Assembly (NCBI RefSeq): GCF_004025535.1
Contig: NZ_QJRG01000047.1
Span: 1-64,000 of the forward strand
Origin: Pseudomonas alkylphenolica
Lineage (GTDB): Bacteria > Pseudomonadota > Gammaproteobacteria > Pseudomonadales > Pseudomonadaceae
Direction of reading: 5' to 3'
Length of the DNA: 64,000 nucleotides
Part shown: one piece after another, positions 1-10,439 of the stretch
Layout: every line of letters begins with the position of its first letter
How positions within the stretch are numbered: the first letter of the stretch is position 1
Program-made: the position numbers and the translations under genes
The notes under the pieces: model-generated
The model's input: only the letters and a program-made list of their open reading frames with translations
Databases searched by the model: none
What the model was told of the DNA's origin: nothing

Positions 1-3000
1 GCAGTTTCACCGTTACGGCCCCGGATGGCCTGCAGACCCTGACCGTCGGCGGCATCACCGTGGTCAGTGGCGGCAGCGCGGTCGGCTTCCCGCAATCGGC
101 CGTCACCCCGGAAGGCAACACCCTGACTATCACTGGCTACAACGCCAGCACCGGCGTGGTGAGTTACACCTACACGCTGGTGGATAACGAGGCGCACGCC
201 AGCGGCGCAGGCGCCAACAGCCTGGGTGAGCAGTTCGCCGTGGTGGCGACCGACACCGACGGCAGCACGGCCAGTGGCAGCATTGACGTGAGCATCGTCG
301 ACGACCTGCCGACTGCCGTTAACGACACCAACCCGGTCACCGCCACGGAAGCGCAGCTGACCCTGACCGGCAACGTACTGACCAACGATGTCCAAGGCGC
401 CGACCGCATTACCACGGGGCCCATCACCGCGGGCACCTTCACCGGTACCTACGGCACCCTGGTATTGGCCGCCGATGGCACCTACACCTACACACTGAAC
501 ACCAGTGATCCGGACTTCATCAATCTGCACGGTGGCGGCAACGGCATAGAGGTCTTCACCTACACCCTCAACGATGCCGATGGCGATACCAGTACCGCCA
601 CCTTGAAATTCAATGTCACCAATATCAACGACCCTGTGGTGATCAAGGGACTGGACCTTTGTGGTGGTGAGTTGACGTTCTACGAGAAGAACCTCAGCGA
701 CGGCAGCAGCCCCAACGACGGGGCATTGACCTCGGGCGGCACATTCACTGTGGTAGCGCCGGATGGCCTGCAGTCATTGACCATTGGCGGCCTGAGTATT
801 GTCAGCAACGGGGTCGCGAGTGGCTTCCCGCTCACCGCAACGACACCGATGGGCAATACCCTGACCATTCACAGTTACGACCCGATCACCGGCGTGGTGA
901 CTGGCAGTTACACCCTGGTGCATACCGAAACTCACCCGAACGCCAACGGCGCCAACACCCTGGTTGAAAGCCTTGAAGTCGTTGCGGTGGACACCGATGG
1001 CAGTACGGCCTCAGCCTCTCTGGACGTCAACATCGTTGACGATGTGCCGACTGCGGTTAATGACATCAACCCCATTACCGCGACCGAAGCGCACCTGGTG
1101 CTGACCGGCAACGTACTGACCAACGACATCCAGGGCGCCGACCGTATCGCCAGCGGCCCGATCACTGCGGGCACGTTCACTGGTACCTACGGCACCCTGG
1201 TGCTCGCCGCCGACGGCACCTACACCTACACGCTGAACACCAGCGACCCGGACTTCATCAACCTGCACGGCGGTGGCAACGGCGTCGAGGTGTTCACCTA
1301 CACCCTCAACGATGCCGATGGCGACACCAGCACCGCCACGCTGAAGTTCAACGTCACCAATATCAACGACCCAGTGCTGATCAAGGGTCTGGACATTTGC
1401 GGCGGTGAGCTGACGTTCTACGAGAAAAACCTCAGCGATGGCAGCAGCCCGAACGAGGGGGCGCTAACCTCGGGCGGGACCTTCACCGTGGTGGCACCCG
1501 ATGGCCTGCAATCGTTGACCATCGGTGGCATGACCATCGTCAGCAACGGTGTGGTCAGCGACTTCTCGACCCCCTGGACGACACCGTTTGGCAATTTGCT
1601 GACCATTCACAGTTTTGACCCGGTCACCGGCGTGGTCACGGCCAGCTACACCTTGCTGAACAACGAAACTCACCCGAACGCCAATGGCACCAACACCTTG
1701 GTGGAAAGCCTTGAAGTGGTAGCCGTCGACAAGGATGGCAGCACGGCCACGGCATCGGCGGACATCAACATCGTCGATGATGTGCCGACAGCGGTGAACG
1801 ACATCAACCCCATTACCGCCACCGAAGCGCACCTGGTGCTGACCGGCAACGTACTGACCAACGACATCCAGGGCGCCGACCGTATCCCGAGCGGCCCGAT
1901 CACCGCCGGTACGTTCACCGGCACCTACGGCACGCTGGTACTGGCTGCCGACGGCACCTACACCTACACACTGAACACCAGCGACCCGGACTTCATCAAC
2001 CTGCACGGTGGCGGCAACGGCGTCGAGGTCTTCACCTACACCCTCAACGATGCCGACGGTGACACCAGCACCGCCACCCTGAAATTCAACGTCACCAATA
2101 TCAACGACCCTGTGGTGATCAAGGGTCTGGATATTTGCGGCGGCGAACTGACGTTCTACGAGAAAAACCTCAGCGATGGCAGCAGCCCGAATGAGGGGGC
2201 GCTAACCTCGGGTGGGACCTTTACCGTGGTGGCGCCCGATGGCCTGCAGTCGTTGACCATCGGCGGCATGAGCATCGTCAGCAACGGTGTGGTCAGCGAC
2301 TTCTCGACCCCCTGGACGACACCGTTTGGCAATTTGCTGACCATTCACAGTTTTGACCCGGTCACCGGTGTGGTCACGGCCAGCTACACCTTGCTGAACA
2401 ACGAAACCCACCCGAACGCCAACGGCACCAACACCTTGGTGGAAAGCCTTGAAGTGGTAGCCATCGACAAGGACGGCAGCACGGCCACGGCATCGGCGGA
2501 CATCAACATCGTCGATGATGTGCCGACAGCGGTGAACGACATCAACCCCATTACCGCCACCGAAGCGCACCTGGTGCTGACCGGCAATGTGTTGACTAAC
2601 GATGTACAAGGTGCCGACCGCATCGCGAGCGGCCCGATCACTGCGGGCACCTTCACCGGCACCTACGGCACGCTGGTACTGGCTGCCGACGGCACCTACA
2701 CCTACACACTGAACACCAGCGACCCGGACTTCATCAACCTGCACGGTGGCGGCAACGGCGTCGAGGTGTTCACCTACACCCTCAACGATGCCGACGGTGA
2801 CACCAGCACCGCCACCCTGAAATTCAACGTCACCAATATCAACGACCCTGTGGTGATCAAGGGTCTGGATATTTGCGGCGGCGAACTGACGTTCTACGAG
2901 AAAAACCTCAGCGATGGCAGCAGCCCGAATGAGGGGGCGCTAACTTCGGGTGGGACCTTTACCGTGGTGGCGCCCGATGGCCTGCAGTCGTTGACCATCG

Positions 3001-6000
3001 GCGGCATGAGCATCGTCAGCAACGGTGTGGTCAGCGACTTCTCGACCCCCTGGACGACGCCGTTTGGCAACCTGCTGACCATCCACAGTTTCGACCCGGT
3101 CACCGGTGTGGTCACGGCCAGCTACACCTTGCTGAACAACGAAACCCACCCGAACGCCAATGGCACCAACACCTTGGTGGAAAGCCTTGAAGTGGTAGCC
3201 GTCGACAAGGACGGCAGCACGGCCACGGCGTCGGCGGACATCAACATTGTCGATGACGTGCCGACGGCGGTTAACGACATCAACCCCATTACCGCGACCG
3301 AAGCGCACCTGGTGCTGACCGGCAGCGTACTGACCAACGACATCCAGGGCGCCGACCGCATCGCGACTGGCCCTATCACAGCCGGCACCTTCACCGGTAC
3401 CTACGGCACCTTGGTACTGGCTGCCGACGGCACCTACACCTACACGCTGAACACCAGCGACCCGGACTTCATCAACCTCCACGGTGGCGGCAACGGCGTC
3501 GAAACCTTCACCTACACCCTCAAGGACGCCGACGGTGATATCAGCAAGGCGACCCTGACGCTTAATGTCAGTAACCAGGACAGCCCCGTGACCATTGAGG
3601 GGCTCGATATCAAGGGTGGTGAGCTGACCGTCTACGAGAAGAACCTCAGTGACGGCAGCAGCCCGGATGACTCGGCACTGACCCGGTCGGGCAGCTTTAC
3701 CGTGACGGCGCCTGATGGCCTGCAGACCCTGACGGTCGGCAGCATCACTCTGGTCAGTAACGGGGTGGCCAACGGTATCCCGCAAACGGGTGTGACGCCA
3801 ATGGGCAACTCGCTGACCATCACCGGCTACAACCCCAGCACCGGTGTGGTCAGCTACACCTACACGCTGAAGGACAATGAAACCCATCCGGCGGGCAACA
3901 GTACCAACAGCCTCAACGAGCCGATCACTGTCACGGCAACCGATGTCGATGGCAGTACCAAAACAGCCACTATCGATGTGAACATCATCGACGACGTTCC
4001 GTCGGCGGTAGGTGCTGAACGGTCGGTCACACCAGGCCAGGTCGACTCGAATCTGCTGCTGACCATTGATGTATCCGGCAGCATGAACGACTCGTCCGGT
4101 GTCACCGGGTTGACCCGTTTGCAGCTCGCCAAGCAAGCGATCAGTGCGTTGCTCGACAAGTATGACGACATGGGCGATGTCAAAGTACAGATCGTCACCT
4201 TCAGCTCCGACTCCTCGGTGAAGGGAACCAGTTGGGTGTCGGTAGCCGATGCCAAGAACATCGTTGCCGGCCTCAGCGCGGGTGGCGGTACCAACTACGA
4301 TGCCGCCGTGTCGGGCGCGCAATCGGCGTTCAATACCAGCGGCAAGCTGACCGGAGCGCAGAATGTCGGCTACTTCTTCTCGGACGGCGAGCCATCGACC
4401 ACCGCTCAAGGGATTGATGCAACCGATGAAACCGCGTGGAAGGCATTCCTCGATGCCAACGGCATCAAGTCGTATGCAATCGGCCTGGGCACAGGTGTCA
4501 ACGCCGAGAACCTGAACCCGCTGGCGTATGACGGCAGCACCCATACCAACACCAACGCCAACATTGTTACTGACCTCAACCAGCTCAATTCGGTGCTGAC
4601 CGGCACCGTGCAAGGCGCGCCAGTCACCGGCAGTCTGATGAGTGGCGGCGAGTTTGGTGCCGATGGCGGCTTCATCAAGTCGCTGGTGATCGACGGCACT
4701 ACCTACACCTTCGATCCGTTGGGCAAATCCGGTGCCGGCTCCTATGCCACCAGTGGCGCTGCGGACCGTGGCACCTTCGATACAGTCACCAACAGCATCA
4801 CCGTGAAGACGGCGCTCGGTGGCAGTATCGTGGTCGACATGGACAGCGGCGAGTTCACCTACACACCGCCCAAGGACACCGCTAGCAGCAAGGTCGAGCA
4901 GATCGGCTTTGTGGTCAGTGACAACGACGGCGACACCGCAAGTGCGACACTGGTGGTGAACGTCTACGCCAACACCGACCCGCTGGCCGGTGCCGACCAT
5001 GTCATCACCAACCTGCTGTCGAGCAAAATCACCGTGCCGGCCGAAGCGTTGCTGGCCAACGACAGTGATGCCAACAATGATCCGCTGAACGCTTCGCCGA
5101 TCACCTTCAATACCGGCTGGGCCGCCCGTGGGGCCGATTTCACGGTGGGCAGTTCGACGCCGACCGTGACCTTCTCGGGTACCAACGCCAACAATGCGTC
5201 CAACCAGTTGCTGAACCTTTCGCGTAGTTCGTTCACGGTCACTTCGGCGTCAATGACGGCGGCGTTGATTGTCAGCGGTTACCTGGGGGCTGTGAGTAAA
5301 AACAACGTCAATGACGAGGACGTGATTACGGTCACCCTCAAGCAAGGCGAAAAGCTGACGCTCGATCACAACCGTTTGGCCTCTGACAATCTGTTGATGG
5401 AGTGGAAAGACGCCAGCGGCAACTATCAGGGCATTGCTGATGGTGGCAGCTTCACCGCCAGCCATGACGGGGTCTACACCATCCATCTGCAGAACCAGGC
5501 CAACGTCAATGGCGGTACTTCTGCCGAGTACTACCAGTTGAACATGAGCATCGACTACGCCGGTGCGCAGGACAGCACACCGCAGTACAACGGCAGCTAC
5601 GGTGTGAACGATGGCCATGGCGGCAGCGGCACCGGTGCTGTGGATATCAGCTACCAGGCGGGCGATACACTGACCGGAACCAATCACGATGATGTTCTGG
5701 TGGCCGCCAATACGGCGACAACGCTTAATGGTGGCGAGGGCAATGATGTGTTGGTGGGCGGCAATGCCGATGATGTTCTGCACGGTGGTAACGGCAACGA
5801 CCTGCTGATCGGTGGCCTGGGTAATGACCTGCTCGACGGCGGGGCAGGGATCGATACCGCCAGCTTTGCCAGTGCGCCAGGCGCGGTAACGGTCAACCTG
5901 AACCTGGCCGGGCCTCAGAACACCGGCGGTGCCGGAACCGATACGCTGAGCTCGATCGAAAACCTGATCGGCTCGGACTACAACGACACGTTGACGGGCG

Positions 6001-6479
6001 ACAGCAACGCCAACCTGTTGATCGGCGGCAAGGGCAATGACACCTTGAATGGCGGTGGCGGCGATGACGTGCTGATCGGCGGGCCGGGCAACAACACCCT
6101 GACGGGTGGGGCGGGCGCTGATACATTCCTCTGGCAACAGGGCAATGCCGGGCATGACCGGGTGACTGACTTCACCCCGGGCACTGATCGACTGGATCTG
6201 TCGCAGTTGCTGCAAGGTGAGAACGCGACAACGGCGTCACTGGATGATTACCTGCACTTCAAAGTGACTGGCAGTGGCCCCGGCGTGGTCTCGACCATTG
6301 AGGTGAGTGCAGTGGCCGGCGCGGCGCCGACCCAGACCATCGACCTTGCCGGTGTCGATCTGGCTCAGCATTACGGTGTGACGGCGGGGGCGGGCGGGGT
6401 GATTGCGGCGGGGCAGGACACGGCGACGATCATCAATGGCATGCTCAATGATCATTCATTGAAGGTAGATACGGTGTAA
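1..6479 (+). CDS. Giant RTX/VWA repeat adhesin, C-terminal part (5' end outside window)
   Basis: Surface adhesin or biofilm protein of the LapA/BapA type, expected to leave the cell by type I secretion; this is inferred from its architecture. The frame is open from base 3, so at least 2158 residues are present and the true start lies to the left. Order seen: about five copies of a 246-residue unit (exactly 738 bp, marked by GGELTFYEKNLSDGSSP at 663, 1401, 2139, 2877 and 3615), each containing VCBS-like segments ending in NDADGDTSTATL. Next is a von Willebrand A domain whose MIDAS motif DVSGS begins at 4068. Then a cadherin/VCBS-like segment (about 4600-5600), calcium-binding RTX nonapeptides such as GGEGNDVLV and GGNGNDLLI (5728-5850 and 6022-6110), and an acidic C-terminal tail as expected for a type I signal. 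No ABC exporter or LapD/LapG genes are in the window. The three central repeats are nearly identical in DNA. Family is sure; the exact name is not. Confidence 0.9.
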   Translation, partial: SFTVTAPDGLQTLTVGGITVVSGGSAVGFPQSAVTPEGNTLTITGYNASTGVVSYTYTLVDNEAHASGAGANSLGEQFAVVATDTDGSTASGSIDVSIVDDLPTAVNDTNPVTATEAQLTLTGNVLTNDVQGADRITTGPITAGTFTGTYGTLVLAADGTYTYTLNTSDPDFINLHGGGNGIEVFTYTLNDADGDTSTATLKFNVTNINDPVVIKGLDLCGGELTFYEKNLSDGSSPNDGALTSGGTFTVVAPDGLQSLTIGGLSIVSNGVASGFPLTATTPMGNTLTIHSYDPITGVVTGSYTLVHTETHPNANGANTLVESLEVVAVDTDGSTASASLDVNIVDDVPTAVNDINPITATEAHLVLTGNVLTNDIQGADRIASGPITAGTFTGTYGTLVLAADGTYTYTLNTSDPDFINLHGGGNGVEVFTYTLNDADGDTSTATLKFNVTNINDPVLIKGLDICGGELTFYEKNLSDGSSPNEGALTSGGTFTVVAPDGLQSLTIGGMTIVSNGVVSDFSTPWTTPFGNLLTIHSFDPVTGVVTASYTLLNNETHPNANGTNTLVESLEVVAVDKDGSTATASADINIVDDVPTAVNDINPITATEAHLVLTGNVLTNDIQGADRIPSGPITAGTFTGTYGTLVLAADGTYTYTLNTSDPDFINLHGGGNGVEVFTYTLNDADGDTSTATLKFNVTNINDPVVIKGLDICGGELTFYEKNLSDGSSPNEGALTSGGTFTVVAPDGLQSLTIGGMSIVSNGVVSDFSTPWTTPFGNLLTIHSFDPVTGVVTASYTLLNNETHPNANGTNTLVESLEVVAIDKDGSTATASADINIVDDVPTAVNDINPITATEAHLVLTGNVLTNDVQGADRIASGPITAGTFTGTYGTLVLAADGTYTYTLNTSDPDFINLHGGGNGVEVFTYTLNDADGDTSTATLKFNVTNINDPVVIKGLDICGGELTFYEKNLSDGSSPNEGALTSGGTFTVVAPDGLQSLTIGGMSIVSNGVVSDFSTPWTTPFGNLLTIHSFDPVTGVVTASYTLLNNETHPNANGTNTLVESLEVVAVDKDGSTATASADINIVDDVPTAVNDINPITATEAHLVLTGSVLTNDIQGADRIATGPITAGTFTGTYGTLVLAADGTYTYTLNTSDPDFINLHGGGNGVETFTYTLKDADGDISKATLTLNVSNQDSPVTIEGLDIKGGELTVYEKNLSDGSSPDDSALTRSGSFTVTAPDGLQTLTVGSITLVSNGVANGIPQTGVTPMGNSLTITGYNPSTGVVSYTYTLKDNETHPAGNSTNSLNEPITVTATDVDGSTKTATIDVNIIDDVPSAVGAERSVTPGQVDSNLLLTIDVSGSMNDSSGVTGLTRLQLAKQAISALLDKYDDMGDVKVQIVTFSSDSSVKGTSWVSVADAKNIVAGLSAGGGTNYDAAVSGAQSAFNTSGKLTGAQNVGYFFSDGEPSTTAQGIDATDETAWKAFLDANGIKSYAIGLGTGVNAENLNPLAYDGSTHTNTNANIVTDLNQLNSVLTGTVQGAPVTGSLMSGGEFGADGGFIKSLVIDGTTYTFDPLGKSGAGSYATSGAADRGTFDTVTNSITVKTALGGSIVVDMDSGEFTYTPPKDTASSKVEQIGFVVSDNDGDTASATLVVNVYANTDPLAGADHVITNLLSSKITVPAEALLANDSDANNDPLNASPITFNTGWAARGADFTVGSSTPTVTFSGTNANNASNQLLNLSRSSFTVTSASMTAALIVSGYLGAVSKNNVNDEDVITVTLKQGEKLTLDHNRLASDNLLMEWKDASGNYQGIADGGSFTASHDGVYTIHLQNQANVNGGTSAEYYQLNMSIDYAGAQDSTPQYNGSYGVNDGHGGSGTGAVDISYQAGDTLTGTNHDDVLVAANTATTLNGGEGNDVLVGGNADDVLHGGNGNDLLIGGLGNDLLDGGAGIDTASFASAPGAVTVNLNLAGPQNTGGAGTDTLSSIENLIGSDYNDTLTGDSNANLLIGGKGNDTLNGGGGDDVLIGGPGNNTLTGGAGADTFLWQQGNAGHDRVTDFTPGTDRLDLSQLLQGENATTASLDDYLHFKVTGSGPGVVSTIEVSAVAGAAPTQTIDLAGVDLAQHYGVTAGAGGVIAAGQDTATIINGMLNDHSLKVDTV
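663..4010 (+). repeat. Tandem 738-bp repeats inside the adhesin gene
   Basis: The repeat register 663, 1401, 2139, 2877 and 3615 is exactly 738 bp. The units starting at 1401, 2139 and 2877 match at most silent positions. The unit at 663 is somewhat diverged. The part-unit before 663 and the unit at 3615 resemble each other more than the central ones (shared TLTITGYN and GVVSYTYTL). This pattern suggests recent expansion or homogenisation of the centre by recombination. Confidence 0.95.
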
Positions 6480-6491
6480 GTCTCGGCATGG

Positions 6492-6521
6492 GTAGGAGCG
6501 GACTCTCAGGGCCGCTCCTAC
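6492..6521. repeat. REP-like inverted repeat
   Basis: GTAGGAGCGG (6492-6501) and CCGCTCCTAC (6512-6521) form a perfect 10-bp stem 12 bases after the adhesin stop. The same core occurs at three other intergenic sites here. It sits between convergent genes and may also end transcription. Confidence 0.7.
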
Positions 6522-6529
6522 TGACCGCG

Positions 6530-6895
6530 TCAGGACGGCCGGCGCAAGGTTTTCTGGCGCAGGATGTAGATCGTCACCAGCACCGCGCTGGTCAGCATGA
6601 AGCCGCGCGCCCAGGGCAGGGGCACCAGGTAGCAGGAAAAACCGATGCTCAACCACATCAGCCCGATCGCATACACCTTGCCTTTGAGCGGAATGCCTTC
6701 GCCACTCAGGTAGTCGCGAATCCACGGCCCCAGCCTGGGATGGTAGACCAGCCAGTCGTGAAAGCGTGGGGAGCTACGGGCAAAGCAGGCCGCTGCCAGC
6801 AACAGGAACGGGGTGGTCGGCAGCACCGGTAGAAAGATGCCGATCACCCCGAGCGCGACGCTGAGCCAGCCGATGGCCAGCAGCAGGTAGCGCAC
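6530..6895 (-). CDS. YbaN-type DUF454 inner membrane protein
   Basis: Small inner-membrane protein of unknown biochemical role, 121 residues, the normal size for the DUF454/YbaN family. The N-terminus carries the family signature ([20 protein letters not shown], residues 9-28), followed by a cytoplasmic stretch with [11 protein letters not shown] and two more hydrophobic segments (about 76-93 and 96-112). It lies 10 bp downstream of the UPF0149 gene on the same strand, so the two are probably co-transcribed. It converges on the adhesin gene. Confidence 0.85.
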   Translation of the reverse strand: MRYLLLAIGWLSVALGVIGIFLPVLPTTPFLLLAAACFARSSPRFHDWLVYHPRLGPWIRDYLSGEGIPLKGKVYAIGLMWLSIGFSCYLVPLPWARGFMLTSAVLVTIYILRQKTLRRPS

Positions 6896-6905
6896 CGCAG
6901 CAAAC

Positions 6906-7499
6906 TCAGTGGTGGCGCGGTTTGAGCAGTGCAGGTGCAGGCTTTTCGTCTGGCGCGTGCTGCAACAGGTACAGCGCGGTCAGGGCCTCTGGAATCTGCA
7001 CGATCATGTCGTCCATCAGGTTGGCATCGCTGGCGATGTCGGCGAATTCAGGCTGTTCGTCGAACAGGCCGGAACCGACCATGATCGGCAGCAGCATCTC
7101 GCTGACTTCTTCCTCGGCCGTTTCGAACCAGGCCTCTTCGCGCATGAACACGCCTTCCATGAAGCCGATGCACCAGCCGCGCAGGTCGGAGTCGTCCGGC
7201 TCGTCGCCCAGGTCCAGGTCGCAAGGCAGTTCGAATTCCTCGTCGCTGGCCAGCTGGCGGGCGATGTGCGCCTTGAGCTGGATCAGTGTGGCTTCGATCT
7301 CCTGACGCTGGGCGTCGTCCTTGTAATGAGGCTCTTCGGCGAACAGGGCTTCGATCCATTCGCGCTCGGGAACCGCCTCGGTACCAATCGACAAAGCGGT
7401 CAGGTAGCCGTGGGCGGCAACGTAGTCCAGCGCTTCTTCGTGCAGCTCGTCGGCGTCGAGGAAGGCTTGCAGGCGGTTCAATTGCTCGGCGAAGGACAT
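6906..7499 (-). CDS. UPF0149 (YecA/YgfB) family protein
   Basis: Soluble all-helical protein of 197 residues. The UPF0149 core is visible: an N-terminal helical repeat, the acidic stretch [25 protein letters not shown] in the middle (about residues 96-120) and [11 protein letters not shown] after it. It lacks the Cys-rich SEC-C tail of longer YecA proteins and ends in KPRHH. The family's biochemical role is unknown. It is divergent from recQ, with about 245 bp between starts. Confidence 0.85.
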   Translation of the reverse strand: MSFAEQLNRLQAFLDADELHEEALDYVAAHGYLTALSIGTEAVPEREWIEALFAEEPHYKDDAQRQEIEATLIQLKAHIARQLASDEEFELPCDLDLGDEPDDSDLRGWCIGFMEGVFMREEAWFETAEEEVSEMLLPIMVGSGLFDEQPEFADIASDANLMDDMIVQIPEALTALYLLQHAPDEKPAPALLKPRHH

Positions 7500-7745
7500 T
7501 ACAGGGCTACCTTGGGAATAAACGATGAGCGAATTCTAGCATCTTGCAGCCCTGGCGAGGCAAAGGATGACGCCTATCGCAGAGCGCCCTGTACGAGGCG
7601 GTGCTCGGGTATACTGCCCGGCTTTTGTACCTGGCCATGGGCAAACGCCCGGCCTGGTAAAAGCCGCTTACGCATTTTGGGGTGTAGCGGGGAAGGTTTT
7701 CATCCAGCCTGTGGCCAGGATGGTTCTGCGATTTATGGAGTTTTT

Positions 7746-9881
7746 ATGCTCGAACAGGCTCAGCGCGTCCTCAAGGACATCTTCGGCTACGACAGCTTTC
7801 GGGGTCGCCAGGGGGCGATTATCGAATGCGTAGCCAAAGGTGGCGATGCGCTGGTGTTGATGCCCACCGGGGGCGGCAAGTCCCTGTGTTTCCAGGTACC
7901 GGCGCTGCTGCGCCCGGGCCTGGCGGTGGTGGTGTCACCGCTGATCGCGCTGATGGAAGACCAGGTGGCGACACTCGATGAGCTGGGGGTGGCTGCGGCG
8001 TCGTTGAACTCCACCTTGAGCGCCGAGCAGCAACGTGACCTGGCCGGGCGCATCCGTCGTGGCGAGGTCAAGATGCTCTACCTGGCACCGGAACGCCTGG
8101 TGCAGCCGCGCATGCTGGACTTCCTGCGCACGCTGGATATCGCCCTGTTCGCCATCGACGAAGCCCACTGCGTATCGCAATGGGGCCATGACTTCAGGCC
8201 CGAGTACCTGCAACTGGGGCAACTGGCCGAGCTGTTCCCCCAGGTCCCGCGCATCGCCCTGACCGCTACCGCGGACATGCGTACCCGCGAAGAGATCGTC
8301 ACTCGTCTGCATTTGCAGAACGCCGAGCGTTTTTTGTCCAGTTTCGACCGGCCGAACATCTTCTACCGCATCGTGCCCAAGGAACAGCCACGCAAACAGT
8401 TGCTGGCGTTCCTCAGTGAGCGTCGCGGCAACGCCGGCATCGTCTACTGCCTGTCGCGCAAGAAAGTCGACGATGTTGCGGCCTACCTGTGTGAACAGGG
8501 GTACCCGGCGCTGCCTTATCACGCCGGCCTGCCCGCAGAGACCCGCGCCGCCAACCAGCGCCGCTTCCTCAACGAGGAAGGCCTGATCATGGTGGCCACG
8601 ATTGCCTTCGGCATGGGTATCGACAAGCCCAACGTGCGCTTCGTCGCTCACCTTGACCTGCCCAAGTCGCTGGAAGCCTATTATCAGGAAACCGGTCGGG
8701 CGGGCCGCGATGGCCTGCCGGCCGACGCCTGGATGGCGTACGGCCTGCAGGACATGGTGATGCTCAAGCAGATGCTGCAAAACTCCGAAGGCGATGAGCG
8801 GCACAAGCGCGTCGAGCAGCACAAGCTCGATGCCATGCTCGCGCTGTGTGAAGAAACCCGCTGCCGTCGGCAGACATTGCTCAATTACTTCGATGAAGAA
8901 TTGCCGCAACCCTGCGGGCACTGTGACAACTGTATCGATGGCGTACAGACCTGGGATGCCACCGAGCCTGCCCGTCAGGCGCTGTCGGCGGTGTACCGCA
9001 CCGGTCAGCGCTATGGCGTCGGCCACCTGGTGGATGTGTTGCTCGGGCGCGACAACGAGAAAATTCGTAATTTCGGCCACGAAAAACTCGCCGTGTACGG
9101 TGTCGGCAAAGCCCGTTCCGAAGGCGACTGGCGTTCGTTGTTCCGTCAGCTGGTGGCGCGTGGCCTCGCCGATATCGACCTGGAAGGCTATGGCGGCCTG
9201 CGCCTGTCCGACACCTGTCGGCCGTTGTTGCGCGGCGAGGTGAGCCTGGAGTTGCGTCGTGACCTCAAGCCGCAGATCAGCAGCAAAAGCAGTGGCAGCG
9301 GTGGCAGCCCGGCCAGCCAGCTGGTGCGTGGCGACGAGCGCGAACAATGGGAAGCGCTGCGTGCGTTGCGGCGCAAACTGGCTGAGGAACACGGCGTACC
9401 ACCCTACGTCATCTTCCCTGATTCGACGTTGCTGGAGATGCTGCGCAGTCAGCCGACCAGCCTCAGCGAAATGGCCCAGGTCAGTGGCGTTGGTGCGCGC
9501 AAGCTTGAACGCTACGGCGAAGCGTTCCTCGACGTGCTGGGCGGTGCGGCCGAGGCGCCGCCACAGGTCGCCGACCTGCGTCACGAGCTGACCAGCCTGG
9601 CCCGCGCCGGCATGACCCCGGCGCAAATCGCCGGGCAGTTGAACTGCAGCGAGAAGAACGTCTACAGCATGCTTGCCGAAGCCATCGGCCGTCAGCAACT
9701 GTCCCTGGAACAGGCGCTGGACTTGCCGGAAGACCTGCTCGGCGAGGTTCAGGATGCCTTCCTCGATGGTGAGGGCGAGCTACCGCCGGTGTCGGCGATT
9801 GCCGAGCAGTTCGGCAGCCGTGTGCTCGAAGGGGTGCTGTACTGCGTGCGGGCTGCGCTGGCCGCTGAATTCGGGATGTAA
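7746..9881 (+). CDS. recQ: ATP-dependent DNA helicase RecQ
   Basis: 3'-5' DNA helicase of recombination repair and replication restart, 711 residues. The SF2 core shows Walker A PTGGGKS (K45), DEAH at residues 138-141 followed by the aromatic loop [11 protein letters not shown], and motif [12 protein letters not shown]. The zinc-binding cysteines (C-x8...CGHCDNC), a winged helix and a C-terminal HRDC domain (about 530-605, [20 protein letters not shown]) follow. A further C-terminal segment extends past HRDC, as in other Pseudomonas RecQ proteins. The frame is open far upstream, but the ATG at 7746, preceded by TATGGAG, starts at the conserved family N-terminus MLEQAQRVL. Confidence 0.97.
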   Translation: MLEQAQRVLKDIFGYDSFRGRQGAIIECVAKGGDALVLMPTGGGKSLCFQVPALLRPGLAVVVSPLIALMEDQVATLDELGVAAASLNSTLSAEQQRDLAGRIRRGEVKMLYLAPERLVQPRMLDFLRTLDIALFAIDEAHCVSQWGHDFRPEYLQLGQLAELFPQVPRIALTATADMRTREEIVTRLHLQNAERFLSSFDRPNIFYRIVPKEQPRKQLLAFLSERRGNAGIVYCLSRKKVDDVAAYLCEQGYPALPYHAGLPAETRAANQRRFLNEEGLIMVATIAFGMGIDKPNVRFVAHLDLPKSLEAYYQETGRAGRDGLPADAWMAYGLQDMVMLKQMLQNSEGDERHKRVEQHKLDAMLALCEETRCRRQTLLNYFDEELPQPCGHCDNCIDGVQTWDATEPARQALSAVYRTGQRYGVGHLVDVLLGRDNEKIRNFGHEKLAVYGVGKARSEGDWRSLFRQLVARGLADIDLEGYGGLRLSDTCRPLLRGEVSLELRRDLKPQISSKSSGSGGSPASQLVRGDEREQWEALRALRRKLAEEHGVPPYVIFPDSTLLEMLRSQPTSLSEMAQVSGVGARKLERYGEAFLDVLGGAAEAPPQVADLRHELTSLARAGMTPAQIAGQLNCSEKNVYSMLAEAIGRQQLSLEQALDLPEDLLGEVQDAFLDGEGELPPVSAIAEQFGSRVLEGVLYCVRAALAAEFGM

Positions 9882-9967
9882 GCGGCCATCTGTCATCATT
9901 TATAACGATTGTCAGCCGGATCTGGTCCGGATGAGTCTTGCCTGATGCGCAGGAGCATGGTTAGCTG

Positions 9968-9980
9968 ACTAATAATTAGT
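9968..9980. promoter_or_regulatory. 13-bp perfect palindrome, likely MarR operator
   Basis: ACTAATAATTAGT is a perfect AT-rich dyad ending 18 bp before the ATG of the MarR-type gene. A possible promoter TTGCCT-17-TTAGCT lies just upstream, so a bound dimer would cover the transcription start. Autoregulation is inferred from family habit. Confidence 0.55.
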
Positions 9981-9998
9981 TCTGATGATGAGTTTTCT

Positions 9999-10433
9999 AT
10001 GCCGTTGACCGATCAACACCGCTTCGGAATGCAGCTGGCCCATATGTCACGAGGCTGGCGCGCCGAACTGGACCGCCGCCTGGCCGGGCTCAACCTTTCC
10101 CAGGCTCGCTGGCTGGTGCTGCTGCACCTGGCACGTTTCGAGGAGGCACCCACCCAGCGTGAGCTGGCCCAGAGTGTGGGCGTCGAGGGTCCGACCCTGG
10201 CGCGTTTGCTCGACAGCCTTGAGTCTCAGGGGCTGGTACGTCGTCAGGCAGTGCTGGAAGACCGCAGGGCGAAGAAAATCCTCCTGTGCCCCCCGGCCAA
10301 GCCATTGATCGAGCAGATCGAAACCATTGCCAATGCCTTGCGCATCGAGCTCTTCGAAGGCGTCGACGAAGAAGAACTGCGCGTGTGCATGAAGGTCCAT
10401 GCACGCATCCTGGCCAATCTTGAAAAGTCCTGA
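9999..10433 (+). CDS. MarR/SlyA-family transcriptional regulator
   Basis: Dimeric winged-helix DNA-binding protein, 144 residues. The core is typical of SlyA-like members: LSQARWLVLLHLAR, TQRELAQSVGVEGPTLARLLDSLE as recognition helix region (about 49-72), then GLVRRQAVLEDRRAKKILL as the wing with its DRR motif. The dimerisation helices sit at both ends. It converges on the patatin gene, with stops 6 bp apart. The effector is unknown. A perfect palindrome just upstream is the obvious own operator. Confidence 0.9.
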   Translation: MPLTDQHRFGMQLAHMSRGWRAELDRRLAGLNLSQARWLVLLHLARFEEAPTQRELAQSVGVEGPTLARLLDSLESQGLVRRQAVLEDRRAKKILLCPPAKPLIEQIETIANALRIELFEGVDEEELRVCMKVHARILANLEKS

Positions 10434-10439
10434 GCGACC

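Noticed and set aside
663..3614. Regular repeats considered as a CRISPR array
   Set aside because: The period is 738 bp, wholly within one open frame; there are no short repeats with unique spacers and no cas genes.
2940..5000. Long antisense open frame of 686 codons opposite the adhesin gene
   Set aside because: It mirrors the repeat units and GC-rich codon bias of the sense gene, and has no family features or ribosome site.
7935..9698. Long antisense frame opposite recQ, and similar antisense frames opposite plpD, phhR, acsA, alaS, lysC and mgtE
   Set aside because: They are a by-product of high third-position GC on the other strand; the sense genes are well-known families.
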